Assembly (NCBI GenBank): GCA_905233725.1
Contig: CAJOEM010000003.1
Coordinates: forward strand, 43,148 to 107,147
DNA length: 64,000 nt
Source: an uncultured Synergistales bacterium
Lineage (GTDB): Bacteria; Synergistota; Synergistia; Synergistales; Aminobacteriaceae
Reading direction: 5' to 3'
The position numbers were made by a program, and so were the translations under genes. This document shows, piece after piece, positions 18,501 to 27,516 of the stretch (positions are counted from its first letter, which is position 1; each line of letters opens with the position of its first letter). The notes under the pieces were generated by a model. The model was not told the DNA's origin. It worked only from the letters and a program-made list of their open reading frames with translations, and did no database searches.

Positions 18501-18983
18501 GATGAAAGCGTGAAGAAAATATTGACAGTTTGGCTGCTGAGATTTTTCGCTAGTCCTGAAGGCGTGAATTTGCTCAGACACTCCGGGGATCTAAAGCGTG
18601 AATCCGCATTCAGAATAGAGCTTGGTAATCTGATTTTGGCGGGCTCGATTGACGTGTTGTATCAAGAGCAAGATTTCTACAAATTGCTGGATTACAAGAC
18701 GACTTTGAGCGATAACGCACCTGATGGATTATACGAATCACAGATGGATTTCTACGCTTTTGCATTGAGCCGCTGCGTGAAAAATCCGACTTGCAAAATC
18801 AAAACTGGGATCGTATTCTTGCGTGAGGGGAAATATCTTGAGCGTGAATATTCAGAACGTGACTGTGAAAATATCCGCGAGAGAATCATAATTGCGTCTA
18901 AGAATTGCCTGCTTGAAAATCAAAAGCATAATCATAACTGCGAAAAATGTCCGTTTAGAAAGGGTTGCAAAAATCATGAGTAA
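15540..18983 (+). CDS. UvrD/REP helicase-nuclease, AddA/RecB-like
   Basis: A 1147-residue protein. The N-terminal SF1A helicase has Q motif NQQIAIQS, Walker A VDASAGTGKTWVLS, Walker B HILVDEFQDTDPLQY, motif III VGDPKQSIYRFRHAE, motif V SIHGSKGLEYPAVAIFE and motif VI LFYVAATRAQDSL. The C-terminal PD-(D/E)XK nuclease has GSLAHWVL, GSIDVLY...LLDYKTT and QMDFYAF. A cysteine (NAWRRKYL context) and a final CEKCPFRKGC suggest the Fe-S clamp known from AddB and Cas4-type nucleases. It probably resects double-strand breaks. No second subunit gene is adjacent. Assignment between AddA, RecB and a single-chain relative is open. Confidence 0.88.
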   Translation: MPNANINQQIAIQSRANRITVDASAGTGKTWVLSQRYFSILLQDELTPNDILTLTFTQAAANDMKKRIQNRFPDSKSEISASLAQSWISTIHAFASRLLKQSGLSLDLDPTASVISPRQQSDFWLSIRLALAYSNLHSLTASHEKFLNDTAKFLDSNSTLSAAVNKWGAEFLTRLAEDFSDLHASRGLSWREVLANSDEPKLIERAKIPVTKILSQHWEQIYSNWQNIHDLPEPNPKSKGYENARMFNEILNHHDDFTPRDFYTKLTSKNLRASTGEPFKSLKEFLGVTFGVWRSSQPKRITKITQNLDTKILTQELELRSVLIKFCALCWGIWDITKRRRGIMSFSDMISHALQAIEEGAVTKNFAHILVDEFQDTDPLQYRMICALADQSENNSFFAVGDPKQSIYRFRHAEPELFAQAIDAASERVTLDVSFRTRPSLLERINRIFGSIWKHSLGNSAAMSKLSYKRIQPAEISPERNNGTMKDFETIFQVKYDSDSVKNLALKLAQKVRTCVDNKLTIWDKDSQMIRPIEFADFAVLCRSRTHYEILEEAFASFAIKTIQDRSTGYFGRGEVSDIISMLRACADFNDDASVAGWLMSPFSGANESDALRILKLRSQDSNRKIISILEQELPEIFHRLEHLALIGEIKGAASVIEIFDRDRSWLTDYKFENRLRIIRNLRQAISIAMSFQEGGVSGLSACSEWLGRAMSGGVTLDEPSWRDKNENAVSLISIHGSKGLEYPAVAIFETKTTHSEHYDNLRASRELGLVFSDIPDEMKPEIFDSESDLQISDWDKLLNEQGEREEDLRLFYVAATRAQDSLIFCSLLKESGEAYENSWAKILFEHAAEYMQDSEPESESKIQIQMLDKPDNTQDLPNLQRVNLARINTHLRQISATSFSLYEFCGNAWRRKYLQGINLTWESPEKDFANDDNSEFFGGADIGSLAHWVLSKINLKSGDHESEIAKLLNSRESLNHLPVKLRGVWRDESVKKILTVWLLRFFASPEGVNLLRHSGDLKRESAFRIELGNLILAGSIDVLYQEQDFYKLLDYKTTLSDNAPDGLYESQMDFYAFALSRCVKNPTCKIKTGIVFLREGKYLEREYSERDCENIRERIIIASKNCLLENQKHNHNCEKCPFRKGCKNHE

Positions 18984-19719
18984 TATCACTAATCCAAAAG
19001 CCGCAAAGAACAATCAAGAATTTTACTTGACATGCGAACGTTATTACATATTCGAGTTACTGACGCTTGCTGGCGGAATGATGGGACTTTACACGTACAA
19101 TATGCGCGGAGGAGTTTTCTGTAACGCTCAGACCGGAAATGTTGCCATGATGTCTATGGCGTTCGGCAAGGGAAATTTTCGTGAAGCCGGGTATTATTTG
19201 ATCCCGTTGATTGCGTATATTCTTGGAACAATCGTATCCGAAGTTATGCCGCTGAAAATTCGCAAATCACACTTCATGCGCTGGGATACTTTGCTGGTCG
19301 GTATCGAAGCTACGGTCTTGATCTTAATCGGCTTCATTCCGTTGACGATGCCGCACCAAATCGTGCAGGTCATGATAAATTTTCTGTGTTCGATGCAGTT
19401 CAACACGTTCAGACAAGCCGAGGGAATCCCAATGGCTACAACTTTCATAACGAATCACGTTCGGCAAATCGGCGTGAATATCGCGTCCGTAATCCGGGAT
19501 CACGAAAACTCAAGCGCAAAACAGAAATTACGCAAACACTCGCAATTACTAATCACGTTCTTTACCGGTGGAGCAATCATGACGTTCATGAGCAAATTTT
19601 TACAAGAACGCGCAATCTGGTTAGCTGTGTTGCCGCTGGTTATCTCGTTCGTATTTTTGCTGCACGCTGACCTTGTGAACGAGAAAAGCAAACTAGACGT
19701 CAAGCCGCACGGTCATTAA
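18976..19719 (+). CDS. DUF1275 (YoaK) family membrane protein
   Basis: A 247-residue membrane protein with about six hydrophobic helices. AGGMMGLYTYNMRGGVFCNAQTGNVAMM is the family core (G-x-x-N-A-Q-T-G-N, split here to its short motif NAQTGN). The function is unknown in the family. I take the ATG at 18976, behind AAAGGG; the track start 28 codons earlier lies within the helicase gene. It overlaps the helicase stop by 8 bases. Its last 166 coding bases are repeated directly downstream. Confidence 0.88.
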   Translation: MSNITNPKAAKNNQEFYLTCERYYIFELLTLAGGMMGLYTYNMRGGVFCNAQTGNVAMMSMAFGKGNFREAGYYLIPLIAYILGTIVSEVMPLKIRKSHFMRWDTLLVGIEATVLILIGFIPLTMPHQIVQVMINFLCSMQFNTFRQAEGIPMATTFITNHVRQIGVNIASVIRDHENSSAKQKLRKHSQLLITFFTGGAIMTFMSKFLQERAIWLAVLPLVISFVFLLHADLVNEKSKLDVKPHGH

Positions 19720-19883
19720 CACTCGCAATTACTAATCACATCGCATTCTTTATCGGCAATCATGACGTTCATGAGCAAATTTTTACAGGAACGCGCAATC
19801 TGGATAGCTGTGTTGCCACTGATTATCTCGTTCGTATTTTTGCTGCACGCTGACCTTGTGAACGAGAAAAGCAAACTAGACGT
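19535..19883. repeat. Direct repeat: duplicated 3' end of the DUF1275 gene
   Basis: Two 166-base copies lie at 19535-19700 and 19718-19883, separated by 17 bases. Both start at aacactcgcaattactaatcac and end at gacgt. They are near-identical from gcaatcatgacgttcatgag onward (about four substitutions), with a more diverged 20-base patch. Copy 2 would encode the DUF1275 C-terminus again (MTFMSKFLQERAIW) but has no start. It abuts the 3' end of the convergent prepilin peptidase gene. Confidence 0.92.
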
Positions 19884-20639
19884 TACGTCGCCGTACAAAA
19901 ATGCAACGTAGCAGCCAACGCTCAAAAACGGAACTAACGGCACGGATTCTTTTTTCCCCCAGTGAATTTTGCCGATTAAAAGCAATATCAAAACGCAAAT
20001 TCCGCCGAACATGATCCCGATATAAAACGCAAGTATCGCAAGTTTCCAGCCGAGCAACGCTCCCATGCCAGACATGAACGTCGCATCTCCCCAGCCCATG
20101 CCGCCACGCGAGAGAATTATTATCAGCGCGAAAATTCCGAAGCCAAACAACGCTCCAAAAAATCCATCAAGTATCGCGTCAAATCCCCAGTAAATTCTCA
20201 GCAGCAATCCCAGAATAACGAACGATAACGTGTACGCATCAAAAATTTCTCCGGTCTCAATATCCGTCAGAGAGTTAATCATGATCCCGCAAATTCCCAC
20301 GCACGCCAGCAAAGTCTCGAACGATAATCCGTGCCTGAAAATTATTGATGCAAAAGCAATTCCTGTTATCAACTCGACGAGCAAATATCTCACTGAAATT
20401 CTCGCTCCACAGTTCTTGCACCTGCCGCGCAAACACAGCCAAGACAAAATCGGTATTAATTCCCAAAATCCCAGCTCATGCTTGCAAGTCTCACAAATCG
20501 AACGCTCACGTCCCCACCATGGACGCCCCTCGATGCTACGATGCGCAACAACGTTCAAGAACGAGCCGAAACTCGCTCCCAAAATCGCAAATATCACTAC
20601 ACAAAATTCACGCTCAAACTCGAACTCAAATCCCATCAT
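19716..20639 (-). CDS. pilD: Prepilin peptidase (A24), C-terminus overwritten by a duplication
   Basis: A membrane aspartic protease and N-methylase for type IV pilin-like leaders. N-terminal ASFGSFLNVVAHR is typical, followed by two CxxC pairs (CETCKHE and CKNCGAR). The catalytic aspartates lie in SLTDIETGEIFD and GGMGWGDATF (GxGD type). About six helices follow. The natural protein seems to end near AFLYGDV. The remaining roughly 55 residues (TSSLLFSFTRSACS...) are antisense translation of the duplicated DUF1275 tail. It may still be active because the tail is outside the core. The pilin substrates are not in this window. Confidence 0.88.
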   Translation of the reverse strand: MMGFEFEFEREFCVVIFAILGASFGSFLNVVAHRSIEGRPWWGRERSICETCKHELGFWELIPILSWLCLRGRCKNCGARISVRYLLVELITGIAFASIIFRHGLSFETLLACVGICGIMINSLTDIETGEIFDAYTLSFVILGLLLRIYWGFDAILDGFFGALFGFGIFALIIILSRGGMGWGDATFMSGMGALLGWKLAILAFYIGIMFGGICVLILLLIGKIHWGKKESVPLVPFLSVGCYVAFLYGDVTSSLLFSFTRSACSKNTNEIISGNTAIQIARSCKNLLMNVMIADKECDVISNCEC

Positions 20640-21022
20640 CTATAACGCCTGCGAGACTCGTAATCCCGCGCATAAATTTTCCCACCGTATGTCCTCAACT
20701 GGTTTTTCTCTTTCAATCTGTCTACTTCTCTCTGGAATTCCTCCGCCTGTTGTTTACGTGCTTCAGCTGAACTCGTGTAGGTCTGAATGTCACGCTCAAG
20801 CCAGCCAATCTCGACCAAAATCTGCACATCATACGAATTCAGGTCACAATCATACGCAAGTTTACGCACATCGAATCTCTCATTCGGATGATCTCGCAAA
20901 TATTCGTGAGCGCGTCCGTAAACTGACTCCAAATGTCTGTAACAATCCGTACACAAATTCCCTCTGCCCTTATCAACTCCAATGAAAGCTTTTCCGCACC
21001 TTCTGCACGCAATCAACGGCAA
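20636..21022 (-). CDS. YvyF-like zinc-ribbon protein (flagellar-operon type)
   Basis: A 128-residue protein. An N-terminal zinc ribbon (CRRCGKAF, then CTDCYRH) is followed by a helical domain (LAYDCDLNSYDVQILVEIGWLERD, resembling a small winged-helix) and a charged coiled coil. This resembles the flagellar-operon protein YvyF (TIGR03826 type) that accompanies flgM/flgN in some bacteria, but no flagellar genes are adjacent. It overlaps the pilD start by 4 bases. Family call is by eye. Confidence 0.6.
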   Translation of the reverse strand: MPLIACRRCGKAFIGVDKGRGNLCTDCYRHLESVYGRAHEYLRDHPNERFDVRKLAYDCDLNSYDVQILVEIGWLERDIQTYTSSAEARKQQAEEFQREVDRLKEKNQLRTYGGKIYARDYESRRRYR

Positions 21023-21123
21023 TTCTCAAATCCTCCCTTCTGCTTATAACATGCTTATGATAATTACGTATTTTTTCATATTTTAGCATTCAGGATTCAT
21101 TTCTCCAAAACTTGTGAATTTTT

Positions 21124-23442
21124 TCAGAACAGCAAATTATTCTCGCTATCGTTCACACGTCGTCCGGGCGTAAAAACTTTCACATTCACAGACGCAGTTT
21201 TCCCGGCAGAATCTACAGCACTAACCAAATGCTCTCCGTCTTGAAGCGAACAGAAAAACGTGTTATCCGGCGACGAACTCCCGGCAAATTCTCCGTCGAT
21301 ATACCACCAGACACGCCTGACTCCCCCCTCGGATTTCAACGGGATTTTGCGTTCAAGATCAAACGGCGCGATAAAATACGAAGCTCCAGGAATTGGCGAA
21401 ATAATTTTCAGCGCGTAATTTCTGCGTTCGACTCTGGACGTGGGATTATTTCTGGCGATATTTGCGAACTCTGGCGACAAACTCAGAATAGATTTTCCGG
21501 CTCTGATCTTGTGCATGTCACACGGAACTGTGCGAGTTACTCCGGCGATCGCCCACTCGTATTTCACCGACGGACACGCTGCTGTCGGGGGCATTCCTGA
21601 GACCGAACACACACGGCGCAATTCTAAACCTTCAGGACGTTCATACCAAGTTGACTTCGGCGAAATCACTCTCAGGATTTTCATAGCAATCGGTGCAGCA
21701 GCTCTCGCTCCAACCAATCCGCGCCAGGAAATTCCCTCGGGACTTCCTACCCAAACGACCGTCGTATAATCCGGAGTCCACGCAGCCGTCCAAGCATCAC
21801 GCAATCCGTAAGACGTTCCAGTTTTCAGCGCAACCTGCCATTTTCTCCCCAAAGTTCCACGCGCAAATAACGTCAAATTACCCCGATGATTCAAAATATC
21901 GTTTACCAACCAGCACGAAGCTTCAGAAGCAAATCTCGAATCTGAATCCCAATCCGAATGCGAATCTTGATCTTTCAGCAGCGAAATCTGTCTGTATTTT
22001 CCCAACGACGCCAAGCCACAGAAAGCCTCAAGTTCCTCGAACAGCGTAACCTCACAGCCACCGAGAATCAGCGAGTCCCCGTAATATTCCGAATTCTGCG
22101 TTAAATGCTTCAAGCCAAGCGAACGCATCAAACTCAGCACGCGATCATTCCCGGACATTCGCAACACACGAACCGCCGGCGCATTCAGCGATTCAGCAAG
22201 AGCAACTCGTGCAGTGACAGCCCCGTGATATTTCAGGTCAAAATTCCTCGGAGCACGCCCGGAAAATGCCATCGACGTATCCGCAAGCAAACTCGACGGT
22301 GTCAAAATTCCCTGTTCAATCGCAAGCAAATACGCAAACGGCTTCAAAGTCGAACCAGGTGATCTCGGAGCACGTCCGCAATCCACCCATGATGACGCAT
22401 TCTGAGTATTATTCAGATTAAAGCGCGCATTGCCAACCCACGCTACAAGTGACGCATCACGATTATCGACAACTCCTGCAGAAATCGTGACTTCATTTGG
22501 AAAATCCGAGAGTGATTGGCGCAAAATTCCTTCAAGTTTCGTCTGAGTTTCCAGATTCAGCGACGTGTGAAAAATTCTCTGGTGAAAATACGTGTCGTCA
22601 AAATCTGGATTCGAGCTCAGCACCATGTCCGAAAAATGCCACGCTCTCGACGGCAGATCATTTTTTCGAACGGGTAATTCTTCGAGCAATGCCAGTCTGG
22701 TTTCTTCAGGCGTGAAAACACGTTTCTTGCGCATGAGATTTATGATTTCGTCACGGCGTTTTTTCGCAGCGATTGGCTTTGTGTCCGGACGGTACAGTGT
22801 TGGACCTTTGAGCATTCCGATTAAAAGACACGCTTCACCCCGAGAAATTTTCGACGCTGGTTTGCCGAAATATATCAACGACGCTGCCTGAACTCCGCGA
22901 ATATTTCCGCCGAATGGTGCGAGATTCAAATAGCATTCCAGGATTTTCTCTTTTGAGATTTTTCGCTCAAGTTTCATAGCCATGACAAATTCACGAACTT
23001 TTGTAGACGGTGTGCGTTTGCGATTCTCACGCTCAGAAACTGCAAGCCTGATTACCTGACTGGTGATTGTCGATGCTCCGGAAATTACCCGCCCAGAGAT
23101 TGCGTCCTGAAAAATTGCTCGCGAAAGTGAAAGCAAATCTATCCCGATGTGCCTGAAAAATCTCCCGTCCTCAGCATTCACAGCAACCAACGGCAGCCAT
23201 TTTCCCATCTCGTCAAGCTTAATCGGAATTTGCCACTCAGAATCCGGCGAAAGTCTCACGTGAAACAATCTTCCCTCACGATCATATAACGCCGACGAAC
23301 CGTTGATATTCACGACCTGATTCACATTCACGTCAACGCTGAACCAAACAAAAATTCCCGACGCGAATATTGCCGCAAAAAAAATCGCTCCCCAAAATTT
23401 CCAGGGAGCAAAATTACGGGATCTATTGCTATTTTTTGCCAT
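21124..23442 (-). CDS. pbpC: Penicillin-binding protein 1C
   Basis: A 772-residue bifunctional peptidoglycan synthase. A signal anchor (WGAIFFAAIFASGIFVWFSV) precedes a GT51 transglycosylase with the catalytic Glu in AVNAEDGRFFRHIG and a transpeptidase with SxxK in SPGSTLKPFAYL, SLN in AESLNAP and KTGTS. The C-terminal BiPBP_C domain starts at about residue 690 (SPIPGASYFIAP). This order is typical of PbpC. It overlaps the transporter gene downstream by 14 bases. Confidence 0.95.
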   Translation of the reverse strand: MAKNSNRSRNFAPWKFWGAIFFAAIFASGIFVWFSVDVNVNQVVNINGSSALYDREGRLFHVRLSPDSEWQIPIKLDEMGKWLPLVAVNAEDGRFFRHIGIDLLSLSRAIFQDAISGRVISGASTITSQVIRLAVSERENRKRTPSTKVREFVMAMKLERKISKEKILECYLNLAPFGGNIRGVQAASLIYFGKPASKISRGEACLLIGMLKGPTLYRPDTKPIAAKKRRDEIINLMRKKRVFTPEETRLALLEELPVRKNDLPSRAWHFSDMVLSSNPDFDDTYFHQRIFHTSLNLETQTKLEGILRQSLSDFPNEVTISAGVVDNRDASLVAWVGNARFNLNNTQNASSWVDCGRAPRSPGSTLKPFAYLLAIEQGILTPSSLLADTSMAFSGRAPRNFDLKYHGAVTARVALAESLNAPAVRVLRMSGNDRVLSLMRSLGLKHLTQNSEYYGDSLILGGCEVTLFEELEAFCGLASLGKYRQISLLKDQDSHSDWDSDSRFASEASCWLVNDILNHRGNLTLFARGTLGRKWQVALKTGTSYGLRDAWTAAWTPDYTTVVWVGSPEGISWRGLVGARAAAPIAMKILRVISPKSTWYERPEGLELRRVCSVSGMPPTAACPSVKYEWAIAGVTRTVPCDMHKIRAGKSILSLSPEFANIARNNPTSRVERRNYALKIISPIPGASYFIAPFDLERKIPLKSEGGVRRVWWYIDGEFAGSSSPDNTFFCSLQDGEHLVSAVDSAGKTASVNVKVFTPGRRVNDSENNLLF

Positions 23443-25057
23443 TCAATTTTATTATATCCAGCGTATAACCAGCGATGTTATTGCTATGATCGCCGATCCT
23501 TTCGAGATTGCTCAGTAATGTGATAAAATTCACGCCTTTCTCCGGATCACATTCGCCGCGATTGAGTCTGTCGATATGTGCCTTTCTGTAGGCGCGTTCC
23601 TGAGAATCGATTTTTTCTTCGAGTTCCTTCACGACCATCAGAGCTTCAGCGGAATTTTCATTATAGAGCGAATCAACCGACGAACTCACAGCCTTCACCG
23701 CCGTATCGAACATGTCTTGCAATTCGTCATGAGCTGCTCCGGACAAATAATCCGCGCTATTTACACTTTCACTCATTTCGATCAAATTCTCAGAATGATC
23801 GCCGATTCGTTCAAGATCAAGTGACGCGTTCACGTAGCAGCCAAGAACCGTCGAAACCTGTCCGGAAACGCCTCTCTGCCAAATTTCCGACGCATATTCA
23901 GAAATCGCTCTCGTCAAGGAATTTATGCTTTGTTCGTAAGATTCGAATCTTTTTACGCGATTTTCACGTTCTTCGGGCTTGTAATCAAAAAATGACTCGT
24001 GAACCAGTCCAAGCATTTTCTGGATCACGCCGCCCATGTGTCCGAGTTCATCACGAACAGCTTCGACAGCAGCAGACGTTGACGCAGTGATCAAAACCGG
24101 ATTCAAATACATGACTTCTTCGGGGCGATCTTCGGGTAATAACGGCAGAACTCTCTCGATCAATTTCGCGAGCAATGACACAAACGGGAAGAATATTACT
24201 GTATTGAGTACGTTGAAAATCGTGTGAGCGTTTGCGATTTGTCTGCCAATATCCGACGCACTCGCAACTACGATTGACTTGTAAATCGGAAACGCAATCA
24301 GGAATATAACAGTGCCGAGCAAATTAAATAATACGTGTGACGCAGCAGCTTGTTTTGCAGGACGGCTCGAACCCATCGCTACGACTATTGCAGTGAGTGT
24401 CGTTCCCAAGTTATCGCCCAAAATTATCGGAATAGCAGCATCAAGCGTAATCAATCCCTGAGAAGCAACCGCCATCGTTAGACCAATCGTTGCAGCACTA
24501 GATTGAATCAAAATTGTCAGGATCATTCCGGCTAAGACACCTGTCAGCGGATTCTGGCTCAGGATTAGCAGCATGTCTTTGTGTTGCGAGATCAAGTGTG
24601 TTGCGCCTTCCATAGTTTGCATTCCCATGAAGAGCAATCCCAAACCGACAATGCCGTTTCCCATGTACGCCAGCTGTTTCTTTTTGCCGAAGACTGTCAG
24701 GACAACTCCGAACGCAATCAATGGCAACGCGAACGCCTCGATTTTGAACGCGATGATTTGCGCCGTGATTGTCGTTCCGATATTTGCGCCCATGATAATT
24801 CCGATTGCCTGCTTGAGTGTGAGCAATCCTGCATTAACGAAACTCACCGTCATGACCGTTGTACCCGTACTGCTCTGAATCAAAACCGTAACGAGTATTC
24901 CGACGAAAACTCCGCGCAAAGGTGTCTTAGTCAAATTGCCGATTATCTGACGCATTTTGTCGCCTGCGATGAATTGCAAAGATTCACTCATCATTTTCAC
25001 GCCGTACAAGAACAGCGCAACTCCACCAGCTATGTTAAAAAAACTCTTGAGATCCAA
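23429..25057 (-). CDS. Na/Pi-cotransporter family protein with PhoU-like domain
   Basis: A 542-residue protein. The N-terminal half has two inverted Na/Pi-cotransporter repeats (VLIQSSTGTTVMTVSFVNAGLL and ILIQSSAATIGLTMAVASQG, the QSSS-like motifs), with further helices to about residue 310. The C-terminal half is a cytoplasmic PhoU-like helical domain (LERIGDHSENL and LERIGDHSNNI). It probably imports or exports phosphate with sodium and may be regulated by its PhoU part. The start is TTG behind AGGGGGT. The region 25058-25174 is the divergent promoter space with ilvA. Confidence 0.92.
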   Translation of the reverse strand: MDLKSFFNIAGGVALFLYGVKMMSESLQFIAGDKMRQIIGNLTKTPLRGVFVGILVTVLIQSSTGTTVMTVSFVNAGLLTLKQAIGIIMGANIGTTITAQIIAFKIEAFALPLIAFGVVLTVFGKKKQLAYMGNGIVGLGLLFMGMQTMEGATHLISQHKDMLLILSQNPLTGVLAGMILTILIQSSAATIGLTMAVASQGLITLDAAIPIILGDNLGTTLTAIVVAMGSSRPAKQAAASHVLFNLLGTVIFLIAFPIYKSIVVASASDIGRQIANAHTIFNVLNTVIFFPFVSLLAKLIERVLPLLPEDRPEEVMYLNPVLITASTSAAVEAVRDELGHMGGVIQKMLGLVHESFFDYKPEERENRVKRFESYEQSINSLTRAISEYASEIWQRGVSGQVSTVLGCYVNASLDLERIGDHSENLIEMSESVNSADYLSGAAHDELQDMFDTAVKAVSSSVDSLYNENSAEALMVVKELEEKIDSQERAYRKAHIDRLNRGECDPEKGVNFITLLSNLERIGDHSNNIAGYTLDIIKLNGKK

Positions 25058-25174
25058 AACGCTACCCCCTAAAAAATTCTCGTGTTCATGCTATTAAATT
25101 TAGCATAAATTATATAATATTCGCAATTCAAAATTATTTTCAAAATTATTTTTCAACAGGGGGATTTTTACAAA

Positions 25175-26380
25175 TTGCTTACACTGGATAAAGTCTATCA
25201 CGCAGCGTACGTCTTGAAAGAATGTGCGCGAAAAACTGATTTGATTGCGGCACCGTTATTGAGTGCGGACGGCGGATTGTATCTCAAGACCGAAAATCTT
25301 CAAGTCACCGGAAGCTTCAAGTTACGTGGCGCATATTACAAGATCTCGCAATTATCTGACGAGGAAAAATCTCGCGGGATCGTTGCGTGTTCTGCAGGAA
25401 ATCATGCTCAGGGTGTGGCGCTTGCTGCTTCGAAAAAAAATATTGCCTCGACGATTTGCATGCCGGATTCTGCACCGGTTATGAAAGTCGAAAGTACGAA
25501 GCGTTTGGGAGCGAATGTTGAACTTGTGAACGGAGCTTACGATGACGCACATGACAGGGCTGTGCAGCTTGTGAACGAAACCGGAGCAACTTTCATTCAC
25601 CCGTACGATGATGATTACGTGATTGCTGGACAAGCTACGATTGGTCTGGAAATTCTGGATCAGCTCGAAGATGTTGAGAACGTGATTGTGCCGATTGGTG
25701 GTGGCGGATTAATTTCAGGAATTGCTTTTGCGATTAAGTCACTCAAACCCAGCGTGAAAATTTTCGGGGTTCAAGCAGCCGGAGCTCCCAGCATGTTCAA
25801 CTCGTTCAAGAATCATCAGCGTGAAAGTTTGGCGAGTGTTTCGACATTTGCCGATGGAATTGCCGTGAAAAATCCTGGTGAGACGACGTTCGAAATAATT
25901 TCGCGATACGTTGATGACATAGTCTGCGTGAGTGAGGACGAGATAGCCGCAGCGATTCTTGCATTAATCGAGAAGCAGAAGTTAATCGCCGAGGGAGCTG
26001 GAGCAGTTTCTGTAGCAGCAGCCATGTTCAGGAAATTGCCGATTGATTCGCAAAAGACCGTTTGCATAATTTCTGGTGGGAATATCGACGTGAATATTCT
26101 GTCGCGTGTGATAACTCGTGGACTTGTGATGACGGGACGTAACGTGAATCTCACGATTGAGTTAATCGACAAGCCCGGGCAATTACAGGAAGTTTCGGAA
26201 ATTATCGCGCGCTGTGGAGCTAACGTTGTGTCTGTTTATTACGATCGCGGCGACACGAACATGGCAATCACGAGCTGCTTCTTGAAACTTGCCTTAGAGA
26301 CAAAAGACAGCGAACAGATACAGTTAATAAAAGACAAGCTCACGGAATCCGGCTTCAAAATCGTTACGGAACGCGTGTAA
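25175..26380 (+). CDS. ilvA: Threonine ammonia-lyase (threonine dehydratase)
   Basis: A 401-residue PLP enzyme converting threonine to 2-oxobutanoate and ammonia. The PLP lysine is in VTGSFKLRGAYYKI, the phosphate-binding glycine loop is PIGGGGLISGIA, and SAGNHAQGVA is the substrate loop. A single C-terminal ACT domain (about 325-401, LTIELIDKPGQLQEVSEI) suggests allosteric control and fits the short TdcB/IlvA form. The start is TTG behind CAGGGGGA. It is monocistronic, with a terminator just after. In a fermenter it could serve either isoleucine synthesis or threonine catabolism. Confidence 0.93.
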   Translation: MLTLDKVYHAAYVLKECARKTDLIAAPLLSADGGLYLKTENLQVTGSFKLRGAYYKISQLSDEEKSRGIVACSAGNHAQGVALAASKKNIASTICMPDSAPVMKVESTKRLGANVELVNGAYDDAHDRAVQLVNETGATFIHPYDDDYVIAGQATIGLEILDQLEDVENVIVPIGGGGLISGIAFAIKSLKPSVKIFGVQAAGAPSMFNSFKNHQRESLASVSTFADGIAVKNPGETTFEIISRYVDDIVCVSEDEIAAAILALIEKQKLIAEGAGAVSVAAAMFRKLPIDSQKTVCIISGGNIDVNILSRVITRGLVMTGRNVNLTIELIDKPGQLQEVSEIIARCGANVVSVYYDRGDTNMAITSCFLKLALETKDSEQIQLIKDKLTESGFKIVTERV

Positions 26381-26389
26381 TTATGCAAC

Positions 26390-26434
26390 AAAATCTCCGT
26401 CCAAGAAATATTCAGGCGGGGATTTTTGTTTTTT
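26390..26434 (+). terminator. Intrinsic terminator after ilvA
   Basis: aaaatctccgtc pairs with ggcggggatttt (12-bp stem with G-U pairs) around a short loop, followed by a T-rich run (ttttgtttttt). Confidence 0.8.
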
Positions 26435-26443
26435 ACGAGAGAT

Positions 26444-27514
26444 ATGAGAACAGAACAGAATAAAACGAGGATTGTGTATCTTGACGCGTTGAGAATTTTT
26501 GCAACTTTTGCTGTAATGATTCTACACGTAGCAGCGTCTAAATGGGGCGAGACTGACGTTGACAGCGTTGAATAGTGCGCTATGAATTTTTACAACAGCG
26601 CTGTAAGGTGGGCTGTACCGGTTTTTGTTATGATAAGCGGCGCGTTATTCTTGAAAAATGATTCACCAATATCAATCAAGACGATATATCACAAAAATAT
26701 TTTCAGGATAGCAAGAGCATTCGTTTTTTGGTCTAGTGTGTATGCGATTTTACGCTTTAGCAAAAAAATTTTTGTTTCAAAGCAAAGTTTGAGCTTGACA
26801 ACCTTGGCAGGATATTTTGTTAATGGGCATTATCACTTGTGGTTTTTATTCATGATTGTCGGAATTTATATGATTTTGCCGTTCATGAAAGAAATTTCTC
26901 GCTCAGGATTTTTGACGAAATATTTTTTGGCTCTTGCGTTCGTGTTTGCAATTCTTATTCCACAGAGCAAAAGTATCGCTATTATGTTTATTCACGGACA
27001 CGACAAGGGCATAGGAAGTTTTTACGAGAAAGTAAGCGTGAATTTCGTCATGGGCTTCCCAATTTATTTTTTGCTCGGTTATGTTTTGAGTAAGGCGGAA
27101 ATATCCAAGAAAATGGAACGAATCATATATGCTGCCGGCTTAGTTGGCTTTGTTGCGACATTTTTGCTCACACATGTTATTTCAAACTTCAAGCACAACG
27201 CGAGCGAAATTTTTTACGACACACAAACAGTGAACGTTTTTCTTGAGAGTGTATGCGTGTTTGTATTTTTCAGGCAACACATGAATTTCAAGGCGAAAAA
27301 CTCGAATTGGTTAATCCTGCTTTCTCAGTACAGTTTCGGAGCGTATTTGGTGCATGATTTAGTGATACAGATGCTTAGATTTATCGGACTCAACACAGTT
27401 TCTTTTGCGCCTGCGTTATCAATTCCTGTCATAAGTGTTATAGTCTTTGTGATTTCTTTTGCGTTTTCGGGAATTTTGAATAATATTCCGGTCGTAAAAA
27501 AATATGTTTTGTAG
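26444..27514 (+). pseudogene. Acyltransferase-3 family membrane protein, interrupted by an in-frame TAG
   Basis: Reading from ATG 26444 gives MRTEQNKTRIVYLDALRIFA, the typical acyltransferase-3 start, and continues to ...DVDSVE. It then meets TAG at 26573-26575 and carries on in the same frame (MNFYNSAVRWAVPVFVMISG) to 27514. The track shows only the downstream part. At the stop the family usually has tryptophan (x-E-W), so TGG to TAG is the simplest explanation. About 10 helices are otherwise intact. Without readthrough, the conserved N-terminal helix and its histidine (MILHVAAS) are lost. The family O-acylates cell-surface sugars. Confidence 0.85.
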
Positions 27515-27516
27515 TG

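Noticed and set aside
19386-19703. Overlapping ORFs within and antisense to DUF1275 (for example 19500-19703 minus)
   Set aside because: They are antisense shadows; the minus-strand one matches the pilD tail only because the DNA is duplicated.
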